DNA of 64,000 nucleotides, from positions 3,100,001 to 3,164,000 of the forward strand of contig LR990730.1 in the NCBI GenBank assembly GCA_905142475.1, given 5' to 3'. Each line of letters begins with the position of its first letter. The first letter of the stretch is position 1. Origin of the DNA: Xanthomonas hydrangeae. GTDB lineage: Bacteria; Pseudomonadota; Gammaproteobacteria; Xanthomonadales; Xanthomonadaceae. The notes under the pieces were generated by a model that worked only from the letters and a program-made list of their open reading frames with translations, was not told the DNA's origin and searched no databases. Both the position numbers and the translations under genes were made by a program. Positions 7,724-16,771 of the stretch are shown here, in pieces.

Positions 7724-10336
7724 TTATTTGACCGGGCAGTCGAGCGTGACTTCGGCTTCGTTGAGTGCGCCCAGCGCGATCTTCGACACCGACAGGTCCA
7801 GCGCCGCAGCGCTTTCGATGCTGGCGACCTGGGTCAGCTTGGTCACATCGGCACCGGCCACCGCGAAGCACTTCAACGGCACGCCGACCACCTTCCACTG
7901 GCCCTGCGGCAGCGCGGCCAGGGTCTTCTGCGCATCCACACGCCCGCCGCACTTGTCGCCACACCCCACGCCCAGCCACACCGGCGCGGTCACCGCGCTG
8001 TCGCGGCGCACGGTCAGCTGCAGCTGCACATCGCCGTTGCTCTCACGCGAGACATCGACCGGCTTGCCGGACACCAGCAGCACGCTGGAGTCCTTGGCGC
8101 CGGACCAGACCAGACGCCGCGCGTCTTCCTGCGCCTTGTGGTCGACTGCGGTCATCTTCAGGCTGCCATCGGACAGGCCCACCGGCAGCGTGGTCGCCGG
8201 CATGTTGGCCTGGCCGGCATTGGACAGCTGCATCGCGATGCCGAGCGCCGGCTTGCCGCGCACGAAGTACACCCCGCCCACCGACTGCTCGCCAGACACA
8301 CCGGAGTCTTCAGGCAACGCAGCCAGATCGCCCTTGTCGGCATAGGTCAGGCCGAAGCCGAACTTGAACTGCGGGTCGTAATCCTTCTGCCCGACATTGT
8401 TGGCGAATTGCACTGCGGTCTTGGGCCAGGAGAAGCTCAGCTTGCCCTTGAAGTCGTTCTGTACCGTGCCATCGGCCTTGCGCAGCAGCACATCGGCAAT
8501 GCCCTCGCCTTCCGAACCCGGCAACCAGGCGGCAACGAAGGCATCGGCCGCGTTGATGTACTGGTTCATCCACAACGGGCGTCCGCTCAGGAACACCGCC
8601 ACCACCGGGATGCCCTCGGCCTTGAGCTTCTTGATCAGTGCCAGTTCGCTCTCGTCGCCCGGCTTGTACAGCAAGGTGGCGATGTCGCCCTGGAACTCCG
8701 CATACGGATTCTCGCCGAACACCACCACCGCCACGTCCGGCTTGGTCTTGTAAGCACCATCGACTGCCAGCTCGGCGGTGCCGCCGGCCGCCTTGATCTG
8801 CTTGTCCAGGCCTTCCCAGATGGTGTTGCCATTGGGGTAGTCGCTGCGCTTGGTGCCGGTGCCCTGCCAGTTCAGCGTCCAACCGCCGGACTGCTTGCCC
8901 ATGTCGTTGGCGCCGTCGCCCAGCACCAGCACGCGCTTTTTCGGGTCCAACGGCAGGATGCCGGCCTGGTTCTTCAGCAGCACCAGCGACTCGCGCACCG
9001 CCTGGCGGGCGATCGCACGATGTTCCGGCGCGCCCAGCAATTCGTACTTGCCGCCGAGCGGACGCTTGGACGGCTTGCCGGCTTCGAACAGGCCCAGACG
9101 CAGCTTGACGCGCAGGATGCGGCGCACCGCATCGTCCAGGCGCTCGGTCGAGATCTGACCCGACTTCACCGCCGCCAGCTCGGTTTCGTAGATGCCCTTC
9201 CAGCTGTCGGACGCCATCGCCATGTCGACGCCGGCAATGAACGAGGCCGGGCAGTTTTCGTTGGTGCAGCCCTTGACCTGGCCGTGGCCATTCCAGTCGC
9301 CAACCACGAAGCCGCCGAAGTTCATGCGGCCCTTGAGCACGTCGGTCAGCATGACCTTGTTGCCGTGCATCTTTTCGCCGTTGAAGCTGTTGAACGAGGC
9401 CATCACCGTCTGCGCACCGGCCGCGATCGCCGGCGGATAACCGGCGGCGTGGATGTCGCGCATGGTGGCTTCGGACACCTTGGTGTCGCCCTGGTCCTTG
9501 CCGTCGGTGGTGCCGCCGTCGCCGACGAAATGCTTCACCGAGGAAATCACGTGGCTGCCGTCGAGGAACTGCGGGGTGCCCGGCACGCCCTGCACGCCTT
9601 CGACCATCTTGCCGGCAAAGCTGGCCACCACGTCCGGCGACTCGGAATAGCCTTCGTAGCTGCGGCCCCAGCGGTCGTCCTGCGGCACCGCCACGGTCGG
9701 CGCGAAGGTCCACTCCATGCCGGTGACGCGGGTTTCGGCGGCGGTGACTTCGCCGATCTGCTTGATCAGCTCCGGGTTGCGCGTGGCGCCCAGACCGATG
9801 TTGTGCGGGAACAGCGTGGCGCCGACGATATTGCTCTGGCCGTGCACCGCATCGATGCCGAAGATGATCGGGATCGCGTTGCCGCCCTTGGAAGTGTCCA
9901 TCGACGCTTCATAGAACGCGTCGGCCAGCTTCAGCCACTCGGCCGGGCTGGCGTCGTACTTGCCGCCGGGATCGGAGTTGCCGCCGGCCAGCACCGACCC
10001 GATGCGGTACTTGCGCACATCGTCCGGGGTCAGGCTGGCGATGTCGCCCTGGATGGTCTGCGCGACCTTCTCTTCGACGCTCATCTTGGCCATCACATCG
10101 GTAATGCGCTGCTCCAGGGCCTGGTCCTGGGCGAACGGCCACTTCGGCGAGGGCCACTGGTCGGGATGGATCGCGGTGGACGCCTCGGCGGGTGCGGCGG
10201 CCGGCGCGGCCTTGCTCGCCTCGGCAGCGGTGTCCTTGCCTTGGCAGGCGGCCAGCATCAGCACCGCGGCGGCGGTAGCCAGAGAGAGGGCACGACGCGC
10301 GACAGGCGCGGCGGTACGACGAAGCAGCTTGTCCAA
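7724..10336 (-). CDS. bglX: GH3 beta-glucosidase / exo-1,4-beta-glucanase lipoprotein
   Basis: 870 residues from a TTG start at 10336, chosen because GGAG lies 9 nt upstream; an ATG at 10390 without a ribosome site would add 18 residues. The lipobox LMLAACQG gives a lipidated periplasmic or outer-membrane protein, followed by an Ala-rich linker. The GH3 N-terminal barrel has PIIFGIDAVHGQ and KHFVGDGGTTDG, with the probable nucleophile Asp in FVVGDWNGHG. The (alpha/beta)6 domain and a further C-terminal jelly-roll region resemble ExoP-type enzymes. It removes terminal glucose from cello- or xyloglucan-derived oligosaccharides. Longer than E. coli BglX (~765) because of the C-terminal domain. 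Confidence 0.9.
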   Translation of the reverse strand: MDKLLRRTAAPVARRALSLATAAAVLMLAACQGKDTAAEASKAAPAAAPAEASTAIHPDQWPSPKWPFAQDQALEQRITDVMAKMSVEEKVAQTIQGDIASLTPDDVRKYRIGSVLAGGNSDPGGKYDASPAEWLKLADAFYEASMDTSKGGNAIPIIFGIDAVHGQSNIVGATLFPHNIGLGATRNPELIKQIGEVTAAETRVTGMEWTFAPTVAVPQDDRWGRSYEGYSESPDVVASFAGKMVEGVQGVPGTPQFLDGSHVISSVKHFVGDGGTTDGKDQGDTKVSEATMRDIHAAGYPPAIAAGAQTVMASFNSFNGEKMHGNKVMLTDVLKGRMNFGGFVVGDWNGHGQVKGCTNENCPASFIAGVDMAMASDSWKGIYETELAAVKSGQISTERLDDAVRRILRVKLRLGLFEAGKPSKRPLGGKYELLGAPEHRAIARQAVRESLVLLKNQAGILPLDPKKRVLVLGDGANDMGKQSGGWTLNWQGTGTKRSDYPNGNTIWEGLDKQIKAAGGTAELAVDGAYKTKPDVAVVVFGENPYAEFQGDIATLLYKPGDESELALIKKLKAEGIPVVAVFLSGRPLWMNQYINAADAFVAAWLPGSEGEGIADVLLRKADGTVQNDFKGKLSFSWPKTAVQFANNVGQKDYDPQFKFGFGLTYADKGDLAALPEDSGVSGEQSVGGVYFVRGKPALGIAMQLSNAGQANMPATTLPVGLSDGSLKMTAVDHKAQEDARRLVWSGAKDSSVLLVSGKPVDVSRESNGDVQLQLTVRRDSAVTAPVWLGVGCGDKCGGRVDAQKTLAALPQGQWKVVGVPLKCFAVAGADVTKLTQVASIESAAALDLSVSKIALGALNEAEVTLDCPVK

Positions 10337-10679
10337 GATCCAGGTCTCCAGGTGGTTCTCCCCACGGCGATGCGTGACGCCGCAGGCCATTAGGCGGCGT
10401 ACGCTTGCGTGATTCCCCTACCCTGTCAACCGCGCCAGCCCGTATGCCAAATGGCCGGCAACTTATTGGCCGCGGCTATAGCCTTGGAATACCGGCAGCA
10501 CCTGTCAAACCACGGAAAACCACCGAATCCGGCGCGCTGCTTGGCATTCGACAAACGCGCACTTTGCTGCATCGCACCACCCGGTGCTGTCAGGGATGCG
10601 CAGCCGGCCCGTGTCGATACAGCGCGGTCGGGTCCGCTGGGATGCGCACATCCAAACCCCAGCCAACGGGTGAGCCCGT

Positions 10680-10701
10680 CGTCAAACAACTGTCATACGG
10701 C
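10680..10701 (+). promoter_or_regulatory. Possible Pho box upstream of phoX
   Basis: Two GTCA half-sites at 10681 and 10692, spaced exactly 11 bp (CGTCAAACAAC then TGTCATACGG), as in PhoB tandem repeats. It lies about 70 bp before the phosphatase ATG. Only part of the consensus is met. Nothing else is recognised in the 10391-10771 gap between the two divergent genes. Confidence 0.42.
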
Positions 10702-10771
10702 CAGCCTAGCGTGACCGGCTTGCCGATGCGCCGCAGGCCATCGTTGATCGTTGTCTTTGCCTGGAGTTTCG

Positions 10772-12727
10772 ATGTCTGCCTCCCCCGATCCCGCCCGCCG
10801 CCGCCTCATGCAACTGCTGGCGTCCGTCCCGATGCTGCCGCTTGGCAGCGCCAGCGCCGCCGCCCTGCAGCAACTCGGCGGCGCCGCCTTGGCTGCACGC
10901 CCGTTACGGCCGTCGGAAACCCCGACCCGGCTGGTGTCGGCCACCTTCCATGGCATGCCCGCACCCAGCCTGGCCAACCCGGCCGCGATGGCCACCACCA
11001 CGGTCGGCTCGGCACTGACCATCGCCCGTAGTGACGGCAGCACGCAGCGCTACGACTTGGCCTATCACCCGTTCTTCGTCACCGGCGACCAGGTGCCCGA
11101 CGGCAAGGGCGGCACCGTGCTGGCCGGCGGCTATTACGACATCCAGCACCGGCCGATCATCGACCGCTCCAAACCCGGTGCCGAACGCCCGTTCTTTTCC
11201 GATTGCCCGGACGGTTCCTCGCTGCTGACCCTGCCCAATGCCAAGGTGGCAGGAGTCAAAGGCAATCACGTGTTCGCGGTGGTGCAGTTCGAATACACCA
11301 CTCGCGACCAGGCCGGCAACGACACCAACCGCCATTTGCCAGCGCCGATCGCGGTGCTGACGCTGGATCAGGACCCGGCTACCGGCAAGCTGTCGCTGGT
11401 GAAGTACCACAACGTCGACACCGCGCCGGTGCACGGGTTGTGGACCACCTGCGGCGCCAGCCTGTCGCCGTGGAATACCCATCTATCCAGCGAAGAGTAC
11501 GAGCCCGACGCCACCGCGCTGGCCGGCAACACCCAGTTCCGCAGCTACAGCACGCATCTGTACGGCGACCCGGAAAAAGCCAATCCGTATCACTACGGCC
11601 ACTTGCCGGAAATCACCGTGCACCCGGACGGAACCGGCAGCGTACGCAAGCACTATTGCCTGGGCCGCATCTCGCACGAGCTGGTGCAGGTGATGCCTGA
11701 CCAACGCACCGTATTGATGGGCGACGACGCCACCAATGGTGGGTTGTTCATGTTCATCGCCGATCGCAAGGCGGATCTGTCGGCCGGCACCCTGTACGTG
11801 GGCAAGTGGCACCAGACCTCGGGCGTCGGCCCGGGCGCCGCTACGCTGAGCTGGATCAAGCTCGGCCACGCCACCAGCGCCGAAATCCAGGCCCTGGCCG
11901 ATCGCCTCACCGCCGCCGACATCCTCGACGTGCATCTGAGCGACCCGGGCGATGCCTCCTTCACCAGGATCCCGTTCAACGGCACCTTCAACTGGATCCG
12001 CATCAAGCCCGGCATGGAGAAGGCGGCCACCTATCTGGAAACCCATCGCTATGCGGCGCTGGCCGGCGGCAGCCTGGGCTTCACCAAACTCGAAGGCACC
12101 ACCGTCAACGCCCGCGACAAGATCGCCTACATGGCGATGTCCTACATCGTCACCAGCATGCGCGACGGCTCGGGCGATGTGAAAGTACAAGGTCCGGACT
12201 CCGGTGCGGTGTATGCGCTCAACCTGCGTGGCGGCCGCCACGACAGCAGCGGCGCGCCGATTCACAGCGAGTGGGTGCCGATCGACATGGTCGCTCCGGC
12301 CGCACTCACCGGCCACGATCTGGCCAAGGCCGATGCGCTGGGCAACCTGGCCGACCCGGAACGCCTGGCCAACCCGGACAACCTCAAGTTCTCCGAAACC
12401 CTGCGCACCTTGTTCATCGGCGAAGACAGCAGCCTGCACGTCAATAATTTCCTGTGGGCCTACAACGTGGACAGCGGCATGCTGACGCGTGTGCTGTCGG
12501 TGCCCGCCGGTGCCGAATCGACCGGCCTGCATGCAGTCGACGAGATCCACGGCTGGACCTACGTGATGAGCAATTTCCAGCACCCCGGCGACTGGGAAAG
12601 CCCGCTGCACGACACCGTCAAGGCCACGCTGGATCCGCTGATCCGCGCCAACTACAAGAACCGCTTCGGTGCGGCGGTGGGCTATCTCACCGGCGACCCG
12701 GTGGCGGTTAAGTTGGGCAAGGCCTAA
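10772..12727 (+). CDS. phoX: PhoX-family (DUF839) alkaline phosphatase, Tat-exported
   Basis: 651 residues. The ATG at 10772 has GGAG about 6 nt upstream and is preferred over a TTG at 10751. The N-terminus PARRRLMQLLASVPMLPLG is a twin-arginine signal, typical of PhoX enzymes that fold with calcium/iron in the cytoplasm. The body is the DUF839 beta-propeller, with conserved stretches such as NTHLSSEEYEPD, GRISHELVQVMPDQRTVLMGDD, GEDSSLHVNN and YVMSNFQHPGDWE. A periplasmic phosphomonoesterase used under phosphate limitation. The Pho-box-like repeat upstream agrees with this. Confidence 0.85.
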   Translation: MSASPDPARRRLMQLLASVPMLPLGSASAAALQQLGGAALAARPLRPSETPTRLVSATFHGMPAPSLANPAAMATTTVGSALTIARSDGSTQRYDLAYHPFFVTGDQVPDGKGGTVLAGGYYDIQHRPIIDRSKPGAERPFFSDCPDGSSLLTLPNAKVAGVKGNHVFAVVQFEYTTRDQAGNDTNRHLPAPIAVLTLDQDPATGKLSLVKYHNVDTAPVHGLWTTCGASLSPWNTHLSSEEYEPDATALAGNTQFRSYSTHLYGDPEKANPYHYGHLPEITVHPDGTGSVRKHYCLGRISHELVQVMPDQRTVLMGDDATNGGLFMFIADRKADLSAGTLYVGKWHQTSGVGPGAATLSWIKLGHATSAEIQALADRLTAADILDVHLSDPGDASFTRIPFNGTFNWIRIKPGMEKAATYLETHRYAALAGGSLGFTKLEGTTVNARDKIAYMAMSYIVTSMRDGSGDVKVQGPDSGAVYALNLRGGRHDSSGAPIHSEWVPIDMVAPAALTGHDLAKADALGNLADPERLANPDNLKFSETLRTLFIGEDSSLHVNNFLWAYNVDSGMLTRVLSVPAGAESTGLHAVDEIHGWTYVMSNFQHPGDWESPLHDTVKATLDPLIRANYKNRFGAAVGYLTGDPVAVKLGKA

Positions 12728-12841
12728 GCGGATGGCCTCGTCGCTCGCAGTGCGGCAAAGCGCTGCGAGCGGCATGGTCTTTCGTCCGTTGTATCAACTG
12801 CGCGACGGGCGCTCGTGTGAGGGCGCGTGAGTCGGTCGAGC

Positions 12842-12949
12842 GTGCGATGCCCTCACCGCTCGCGGGACACGCCGTGAACCCGTCCATGGGGGCTCGGTGG
12901 CGGCATCCATGCCGCCACACGGTCCCGCAATCGGTGAGGACATCGCACC
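12842..12949. repeat. Intergenic composite repeat, module A copy 2
   Basis: Best-preserved copy of module A. Its two outer arms (12842-12868 and 12922-12948) are complementary over about 27 bp with about three mismatches. They enclose the central GGCGGCATCCATGCCGCC. The linker to module B (13003) contains TGGTTGCTTTGTTGAAAGC, also found after copy 3. Confidence 0.8.
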
Positions 12950-13002
12950 AGACAGGGTACTGGTTGCTTTGTTGAAAGCTACGCGCACCGACCAACTCGA
13001 CT

Positions 13003-13116
13003 GGCCCTTGCCCGCCCACCATCGCGGGACCTTACGCGGCATGGATGCCGCGTAAGAGCCTACATGGATGTACTTGCGGCGTGTCCCGCGATGGCGGGCG
13101 GGCAAGGGCCCTGCAG
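13003..13116. repeat. Intergenic composite repeat, module B copy 2
   Basis: Nearly identical to 2339-2452: the same outer CCTTGCCCGCCCACC/GGGCGGGCAAGG arms, the inner 12-bp stem CTTACGCGGCAT and the terminal GGGCCCTGCAG. Confidence 0.8.
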
Positions 13117-13141
13117 CAAACGCGAAGAAGTCGAGTGCGTC

Positions 13142-13203
13142 GAGGGCTCGGTGGCGGCATCCATGCCGCCACACGGTCCCGCAATCGGCGAGGACACCGC
13201 ACC
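13142..13203. repeat. Module A copy 3 (right half only)
   Basis: Starts at GGCTCGGTGGCGGCATCC and runs to GACACCGCACC. The left outer arm present in copies 1 and 2 is missing, so it could not form the full hairpin. This looks like a recombination or partial duplication product. Confidence 0.7.
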
Positions 13204-13256
13204 AGAAAGTCTGCTGGTTGCTTTGTTGAAAGCCATGAAAACCGACCATCTCGACT

Positions 13257-13370
13257 GGTCCTTGCCCGCCCACCGTCGCGGGACCTTACGCGGCATGGAT
13301 GCCGCGTAAGAGCCTACATGGACGTACTTGCGGCGTGTCCCGCGATGGTGGGCGGGCAAGGGCCCTGCAG
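13257..13370. repeat. Intergenic composite repeat, module B copy 3
   Basis: Full module B, differing from copy 2 by only a handful of bases. It is preceded by the same TTGCTTTGTTGAAAGC linker type. Confidence 0.8.
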
Positions 13371-13425
13371 CCAAGCTGAAGATCATCTGCTCTACAAGTG
13401 ATCTATCTACATTCTTCAACCAGTC

Positions 13426-13473
13426 CGTACTTGCGACGTGTCCCGCGACGGTGGGCGGGCAAGGGCCCTGCAG
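13426..13473. repeat. Module B copy 4 (3' half only)
   Basis: Retains only the right arm, from CGTACTTGCGACGTGTCCCG through GGGCGGGCAAGGGCCCTGCAG. It ends 110 bp before the zeta-toxin stop codon. Confidence 0.7.
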
Positions 13474-13583
13474 CAAACCCGCAGATCGGCCGCCCTGCAG
13501 TAGACCGGTGTGAAGCAGTTTTACTAGCCACTGCTATCTTCAATCAGGCAGGCGACTCGCGCATGTCCGCCCGGATGCTCTGC

Positions 13584-14210
13584 TCAAGACGCGCCGCGCA
13601 TCTCCAATGCCGCCATCACGATGGGCTTTGCCCAGTCGGGCACCTGCGCCAACGCTTCTAACGTTGTCGGATAGTGCAAGCCGGCTCGGTCCAGTTCCAG
13701 CACCAGCAGCGGCTCGGCCTGCCCCGCCGCATCGGCGGGCGCGCTGTTGTCGTAGACGTGCAACACCGCCAGATGCGGCAACAACGCGATCAGGTTGGCG
13801 CGCGAGGCATCGAAGCGTTTACGGATCTTTTGCTCGGCAATGGCATGCCCGCCAGCGGCAACGCGCGCGGCCACACGTTCGATATGCAACGCGACCGTCG
13901 ACAGGCCGCAGAACCAGATCGCCACCGTATGCGTCTCGCAGGCCTCGCGCAGCAGGCGCGGGATGGTCGTCGCGCCCAGGGTGGTTTCAAATGCATAGTC
14001 GTGGCCAGCATCCATGGCCTGGCGCAGCCGTCGCACGCTTTCCTGCCAGGCTTGCGCGTTGGCGTCTTCGGGTGACCAGCCCTGCTCCACCAGGTCTCGG
14101 GTGAACGCGTCCGGGTTGAACCAGGTTGCGCCGTCTTCCTGCAGCAAGGTACCCAGCAGCGAACTCTTGCCGGCGCCGTTGACGCCGGCCAGCACCAGGA
14201 TGTGTCCCAC
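13584..14210 (-). CDS. Zeta-toxin-type P-loop kinase
   Basis: 208 residues. The Walker A loop is GVNGAGKSS near the N-terminus. It is followed by WFNPDAF, YAFETTLG and RVAARVAAGGHAIAEQKIRKR, the arrangement of zeta/PezT toxins. Those enzymes phosphorylate UDP-N-acetylglucosamine or related nucleotide sugars and block wall synthesis. It is the second gene of a two-gene operon: its start lies 3 nt after the upstream antitoxin stop. The substrate is unproven. Some chromosomal zeta-like proteins act on other small molecules (AvrRxo1 phosphorylates NAD). Confidence 0.8.
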   Translation of the reverse strand: MGHILVLAGVNGAGKSSLLGTLLQEDGATWFNPDAFTRDLVEQGWSPEDANAQAWQESVRRLRQAMDAGHDYAFETTLGATTIPRLLREACETHTVAIWFCGLSTVALHIERVAARVAAGGHAIAEQKIRKRFDASRANLIALLPHLAVLHVYDNSAPADAAGQAEPLLVLELDRAGLHYPTTLEALAQVPDWAKPIVMAALEMRGAS

Positions 14211-14213
14211 GAT

Positions 14214-14558
14214 TTAGAGCGACGGACCCAGGGTGACCTTCCTGCCCCGGCGTGCGGGCTTGCTGATCGCCGCAGCCAGACCCGCGCCTTCGGTCACCGC
14301 CGCAAGATGCGCATCGAACTTCAGCTGCAATGCCTGCAGCGACTGCGCCCGCGTCGAGGCATCGGCGGCCGCGCTTGCCTGACTCACCAGGCGCCGGTAT
14401 TCCTCCGCATCCACCACCACCGCCTCGGGGTGATTGTGATTGGTGATGACCACTGCGCCATGCGTGCGCACCTTGCGCATCAGGCTGGGCCAGCCCTTCA
14501 CCTTGATGTCGGCGGCAGGAGATTTTTCCAGGCCGGGCAGATCCTGCGGGTGTGGCAT
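14214..14558 (-). CDS. Phd/YefM-like antitoxin (prevent-host-death family)
   Basis: 114 residues. The core RTHGAVVITNHNHPEAVVVDAEEYRRL is the Phd/YefM fold signature. An Ala-rich helix and a basic C-terminus (KPARRGRKV) follow; this tail probably occupies the toxin. The ATG has AGGA 8 nt upstream. It is the first gene of the operon with the zeta-type kinase, the usual antitoxin-first order. Its promoter region is AT-rich and carries an inverted repeat at 14603-14618, the likely autoregulatory site. Pairing of a Phd-like antitoxin with a zeta toxin differs from the classic epsilon-zeta and PezAT pairs. Confidence 0.78.
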   Translation of the reverse strand: MPHPQDLPGLEKSPAADIKVKGWPSLMRKVRTHGAVVITNHNHPEAVVVDAEEYRRLVSQASAAADASTRAQSLQALQLKFDAHLAAVTEGAGLAAAISKPARRGRKVTLGPSL

Positions 14559-14602
14559 CGGACGGTCCTGTGAGGAGTACGGGTATCAGCCTACTCCCAA
14601 AT

Positions 14603-14618
14603 TTACCATTTTTGGTAA
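14603..14618. promoter_or_regulatory. Probable autoregulatory operator of the toxin-antitoxin operon
   Basis: Inverted repeat TTACCA-TTTT-TGGTAA, 45 bp upstream of the antitoxin ATG, in an unusually AT-rich stretch (14595-14632) for this genome. A further GGCCATTTT follows. Phd-type antitoxins bind such palindromes over their own promoter. Binding by this protein is inferred. Confidence 0.55.
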
Positions 14619-14720
14619 TTTGGCCATTTTAGCCAGACCAGCCTATGTCCCGCGCAGAGAGCGGACCTGCAGGCTGCAGGTCGCATGCACCCGCGCACCG
14701 TACCGCTTCGCCCAAACGAC

Positions 14721-14742
14721 AACGAGGCCCGAAGGCCTCGTT
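14721..14742 (-). terminator. Terminator of the pcnB-pan-pgi operon
   Basis: 9-bp stem AACGAGGCC/GGCCTCGTT. On the minus strand the loop is TTCG (a stable UUCG tetraloop). It starts 29 bp after the pgi stop. Only a weak T-run follows. Confidence 0.65.
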
Positions 14743-14770
14743 GTCCAGCACGCTACCAATGCGCAACTAC

Positions 14771-16285
14771 TCAGCCGCGCAGCTTGGCCAGCAGCTCGCG
14801 CGTCACCGGGTCTGCCACATCGGCCGACTCGCCCTTCAGCGCCGGCAGCAACTGGCTGGCCAACTGCTTGCCCAGCTCCACACCGAACTGGTCGAACGCG
14901 TTGATGCCCCACATCACCGATTGCACGTAGACACTGTGCTCGTACATCGAGATCAGCGCGCCCAGCGATTGCGGGGTGAGCGCATCGAGCAGGATCACCG
15001 TGCTCGGGCGGCCGCCCGGATAGCTGCGGTGCGGATCGCTGCTGTCCTGGCCGTTGGCCAGCGCCTCGGTCTGCGCAAGCACATTGGCCATCAACGCGAC
15101 ATGGTTTTCTGCGTAGGGATCGTCGTTATGCACGGTACCGATGAAATCGGCCGGCACCACGCTGGTGCCCTGGTGCAACGCCTGGAAGAAGCTGTGCTGC
15201 ACATCGGTGCCCGCACCGCCCCACCACACCGCCACGGTGTCGCTATCCACCGCAGAACCGTCGAGCTTGACCCGCTTGCCCAGGCTCTCCATCACCAGCT
15301 GCTGCAAATACGCCGGCAGCAAGGCCAGACGCTGGTCGTAGGTCATCACCGCATGCGTCGCGCTGCCGAGCAGGTTGCGATTCCACACGGCAGTGAGCCC
15401 GTGCAGCACCGCGACGTTTTCTTCCAGCGGCGTGTTGAGCGCATGCGCATCGAACTGCGCTGCGCCTTCGAGCAACTGCTCGAAACGTTCGAAGCCGATC
15501 GCCAATGCGATCGGGAAACCCACCGCCGACCATAGCGAATAACGCCCACCGACCCAGTCCCACATCGGCAACACGCGGCTTTGCGCGATGTCGAACGCCT
15601 TGGCGGCGCGCTCGGGATTGGCACTCACCGCATACAGCCGCTCGCTGCCGCCCAGCCAGGCGTGCAGGATGCTGCCGTTGAGCAGGGTTTCCTGGGTGCC
15701 GAAGGTCTTGGAAATCAGGATGCCGGCGGTGTGCGCCGGGTCCAGCGTCGCCAGCGTGCGCTGCATCGCCGCGCCATCGACATTGGAGACGAAATGCACG
15801 CGAAACCGCGCACCCGACGGCACACGCAAGGCATCGGCCACCAGCCGCGGCCCCAGGTCCGAGCCACCGATGCCGACACTGACGATATCGGTGACGTCGG
15901 TGGCTTCCAGCTGCTGGATCAGCGCGCCCATGCGTTGGCGCACTTCGGCAGCGGTTGCATACGCGTCGGAGGCCACCGGCGCATCGGTCAGATCGCCACG
16001 CAACGCGGTATGCAAGGCAGCGCGCTGTTCGGTGACATTGACCTGCTCGCCGCGGAACAGGCGCTGGAACGCACCGGCCAGATCACGCTCGCGCGCAATC
16101 GCGAACAAGGCATCGAGCGCGGCGCGGTCGTACTTCTGCCGCGCGAAGTTGAAATACAACGGACCGACCTGCCTGGCGTACTGCGACGGCCGTTGCGGCT
16201 CGGCGTCAAGCAATACGGGGATGGCAGCGCCGCGCAGGCGCTGGGCGTGGGCGTGAAGCGCGTCGAATCCGTTGGTGTGTGTCAT
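14771..16285 (-). CDS. pgi: Glucose-6-phosphate isomerase
   Basis: 504 residues. Interconverts glucose-6-phosphate and fructose-6-phosphate in the cytoplasm. Family signatures are present: [12 protein letters not shown] (sugar-phosphate loop), [15 protein letters not shown] (PGI signature 1), [13 protein letters not shown] and [25 protein letters not shown] (signature 2, with the catalytic Lys region). The start codon overlaps the panD stop (ATGA), so it closes the pantothenate operon. Slightly shorter than the ~550-residue E. coli enzyme, as usual for Xanthomonas. Confidence 0.96.
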
Positions 16286-16662
16286 GCGGCCTGCGTGGGG
16301 ATGCTGTGGTTGGTGTGGGAGATCGCGTTGTGCGCGTTCACATATACCAGATTGGGCTTGAAGGTCTTGGCTTCGTCTTCGCTCATGCTGGCGAAGGCGG
16401 CAACGATGATCAGATCGCCCACCTGCACATGACGCGCAGCGCCGCCGTTGAGCGACATGATGCCGCTGCCTTCCTCGGCACGGATGGCATAGGTGCTGAA
16501 ACGCGCACCGTTGGTGACGTCCCAGATGTGCACCTGTTCGAACTCGCGGATGCCGGTGGCTTCCAGCAGCAGGCCGTCGATGGCGATCGAGCCTTCGTAA
16601 TTGAGCTCGGAATGGGTGACGGTGGCGCGGTGGATCTTGGCTTTCAGCAGGGACAGGTGCAT
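16282..16662 (-). CDS. panD: Aspartate 1-decarboxylase proenzyme
   Basis: 126 residues from the ATG at 16662 ([16 protein letters not shown]), the conserved family start; a TTG three codons upstream is less likely. Makes beta-alanine for pantothenate. The self-cleavage site is NYEGS, with Ser25 becoming the pyruvoyl group. Conserved [16 protein letters not shown] and [21 protein letters not shown] follow. It lies 109 nt downstream of panC and overlaps pgi. Confidence 0.96.
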
Positions 16663-16771
16663 GACGGGCAACGGCTAAAGGAAAGCAGGCATTTTAGCGG
16701 AAAGCGCCCGCGCCGACCGGCCTGCAGCGCGGTCGGTGGTGAGGGCTTCAGCCCGGACGCAGCGGCGGCCC

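Noticed and set aside
7679-10393. A 904-codon open frame on the plus strand opposite the GH3 gene
   Set aside because: High-GC shadow of the GH3 gene: His/Arg/Gly-rich translation without family motifs, no ribosome site. The same reasoning removes the long antisense frames at 5893-7731, 33653-35842, 36077-37744, 41934-43976 and 45276-47804.
12842-13473. CRISPR-like array
   Set aside because: The repeats are about 110 bp, palindromic and irregularly spaced, without uniform spacers or cas genes.
12708-13513. Several 60-160-codon frames between phoX and the zeta toxin
   Set aside because: Products of repeat modules A and B; each frame recurs in every copy and lacks a ribosome site.
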